Assembly (NCBI GenBank): GCA_020796225.1
Contig: CM036756.1
Location: forward strand, 54,218,616-54,282,615
Length of the DNA: 64,000 nucleotides
From: Arion vulgaris
Taxonomy: Eukaryota; Mollusca; Gastropoda; Stylommatophora; Arionidae
Direction: 5' to 3'
The translations under genes and the position numbers were made by a program. The notes under the pieces were generated by a model. That model saw only the letters and a program-made list of their open reading frames with translations, was not told the DNA's origin and did no database searches. Positions 63,983 to 64,000 of this stretch are shown here, one piece after another (within the stretch, counting starts at the first letter, position 1; every line of letters starts with the position of its first letter).

Positions 63983-64000
63983 AGTGAGGGATGTGGGTCA

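Overview
This looks like nuclear DNA of an invertebrate animal, probably a mollusc or another lophotrochozoan. The clade is an inference; the sequence only shows the repeat content. There are no bacterial-style operons and no ordinary host gene that I can defend. Tandem minisatellites fill about 21 kb (roughly one third) by my estimate. Most of the rest is decayed non-LTR retrotransposons (LINEs), several tRNA-headed SINE families, one Penelope-like element, one DNA transposon and one hAT-type MITE. Most long open reading frames are by-products of minisatellites whose unit is a multiple of three (30, 39, 42, 69, 72 or 81 bp).

Layout. 1-9.3 kb: LINE fragments on both strands, two poly(A) SINEs with target-site duplications (TSDs), and 20-, 81-, 30- and 60-bp arrays. 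9.3-26.5 kb: SINE copies, a U2 snRNA-like fragment, 31-, 39-, 72-, 25-, 64-, 32- and 38-bp arrays and worn LINE tails. 26.5-29.0 kb: a 39-bp array of about 62 copies. 29.0-31.4 kb: a DNA transposon with 26-bp terminal inverted repeats (TIRs), a DDE-like transposase frame and a C2H2 finger. 31.26-41.46 kb: a head-to-tail tandem duplication of a 5.1-kb block that starts inside the right end of that transposon. Each unit carries a SINE, a LINE with an expanded 3' UTR, a nested retro-insertion with an 11-bp TSD, a tRNA-like SINE and two minisatellites. 41.5-50.3 kb: another LINE, more SINEs (one with a clean 11-bp TSD) and a 69-bp array. 50.3-52.7 kb: a Penelope-like element with reverse transcriptase (RT), GIY-YIG domain and an inverted 5' piece. 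52.8-60.2 kb: 69-, 34-, 43- and 42-bp arrays; the 69-bp one is an expansion inside a SINE. 60.2-64 kb: LINE/SINE tails, a GA-rich array and a hAT-like MITE with an 8-bp TSD.

Repeat names used below are mine. S1: tRNA-headed SINE with an ATCA-type tail. S2: tRNA-headed SINE with a poly(A) tail. S3: element containing 'ggcatgtcgtaagaggcgac' with a GAA tail. S5: tRNA-like head followed by palindromic 'acgtgttaacacgt' motifs. S6: the SINE at 45107-45380.

The most useful points are the DNA transposon of unassigned superfamily, the tandem duplication whose breakpoint falls in a transposon subterminal repeat, minisatellites that demonstrably grew inside SINE and LINE copies, and the nested insertions dated by TSDs. 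I did not find a convincing new functional system.
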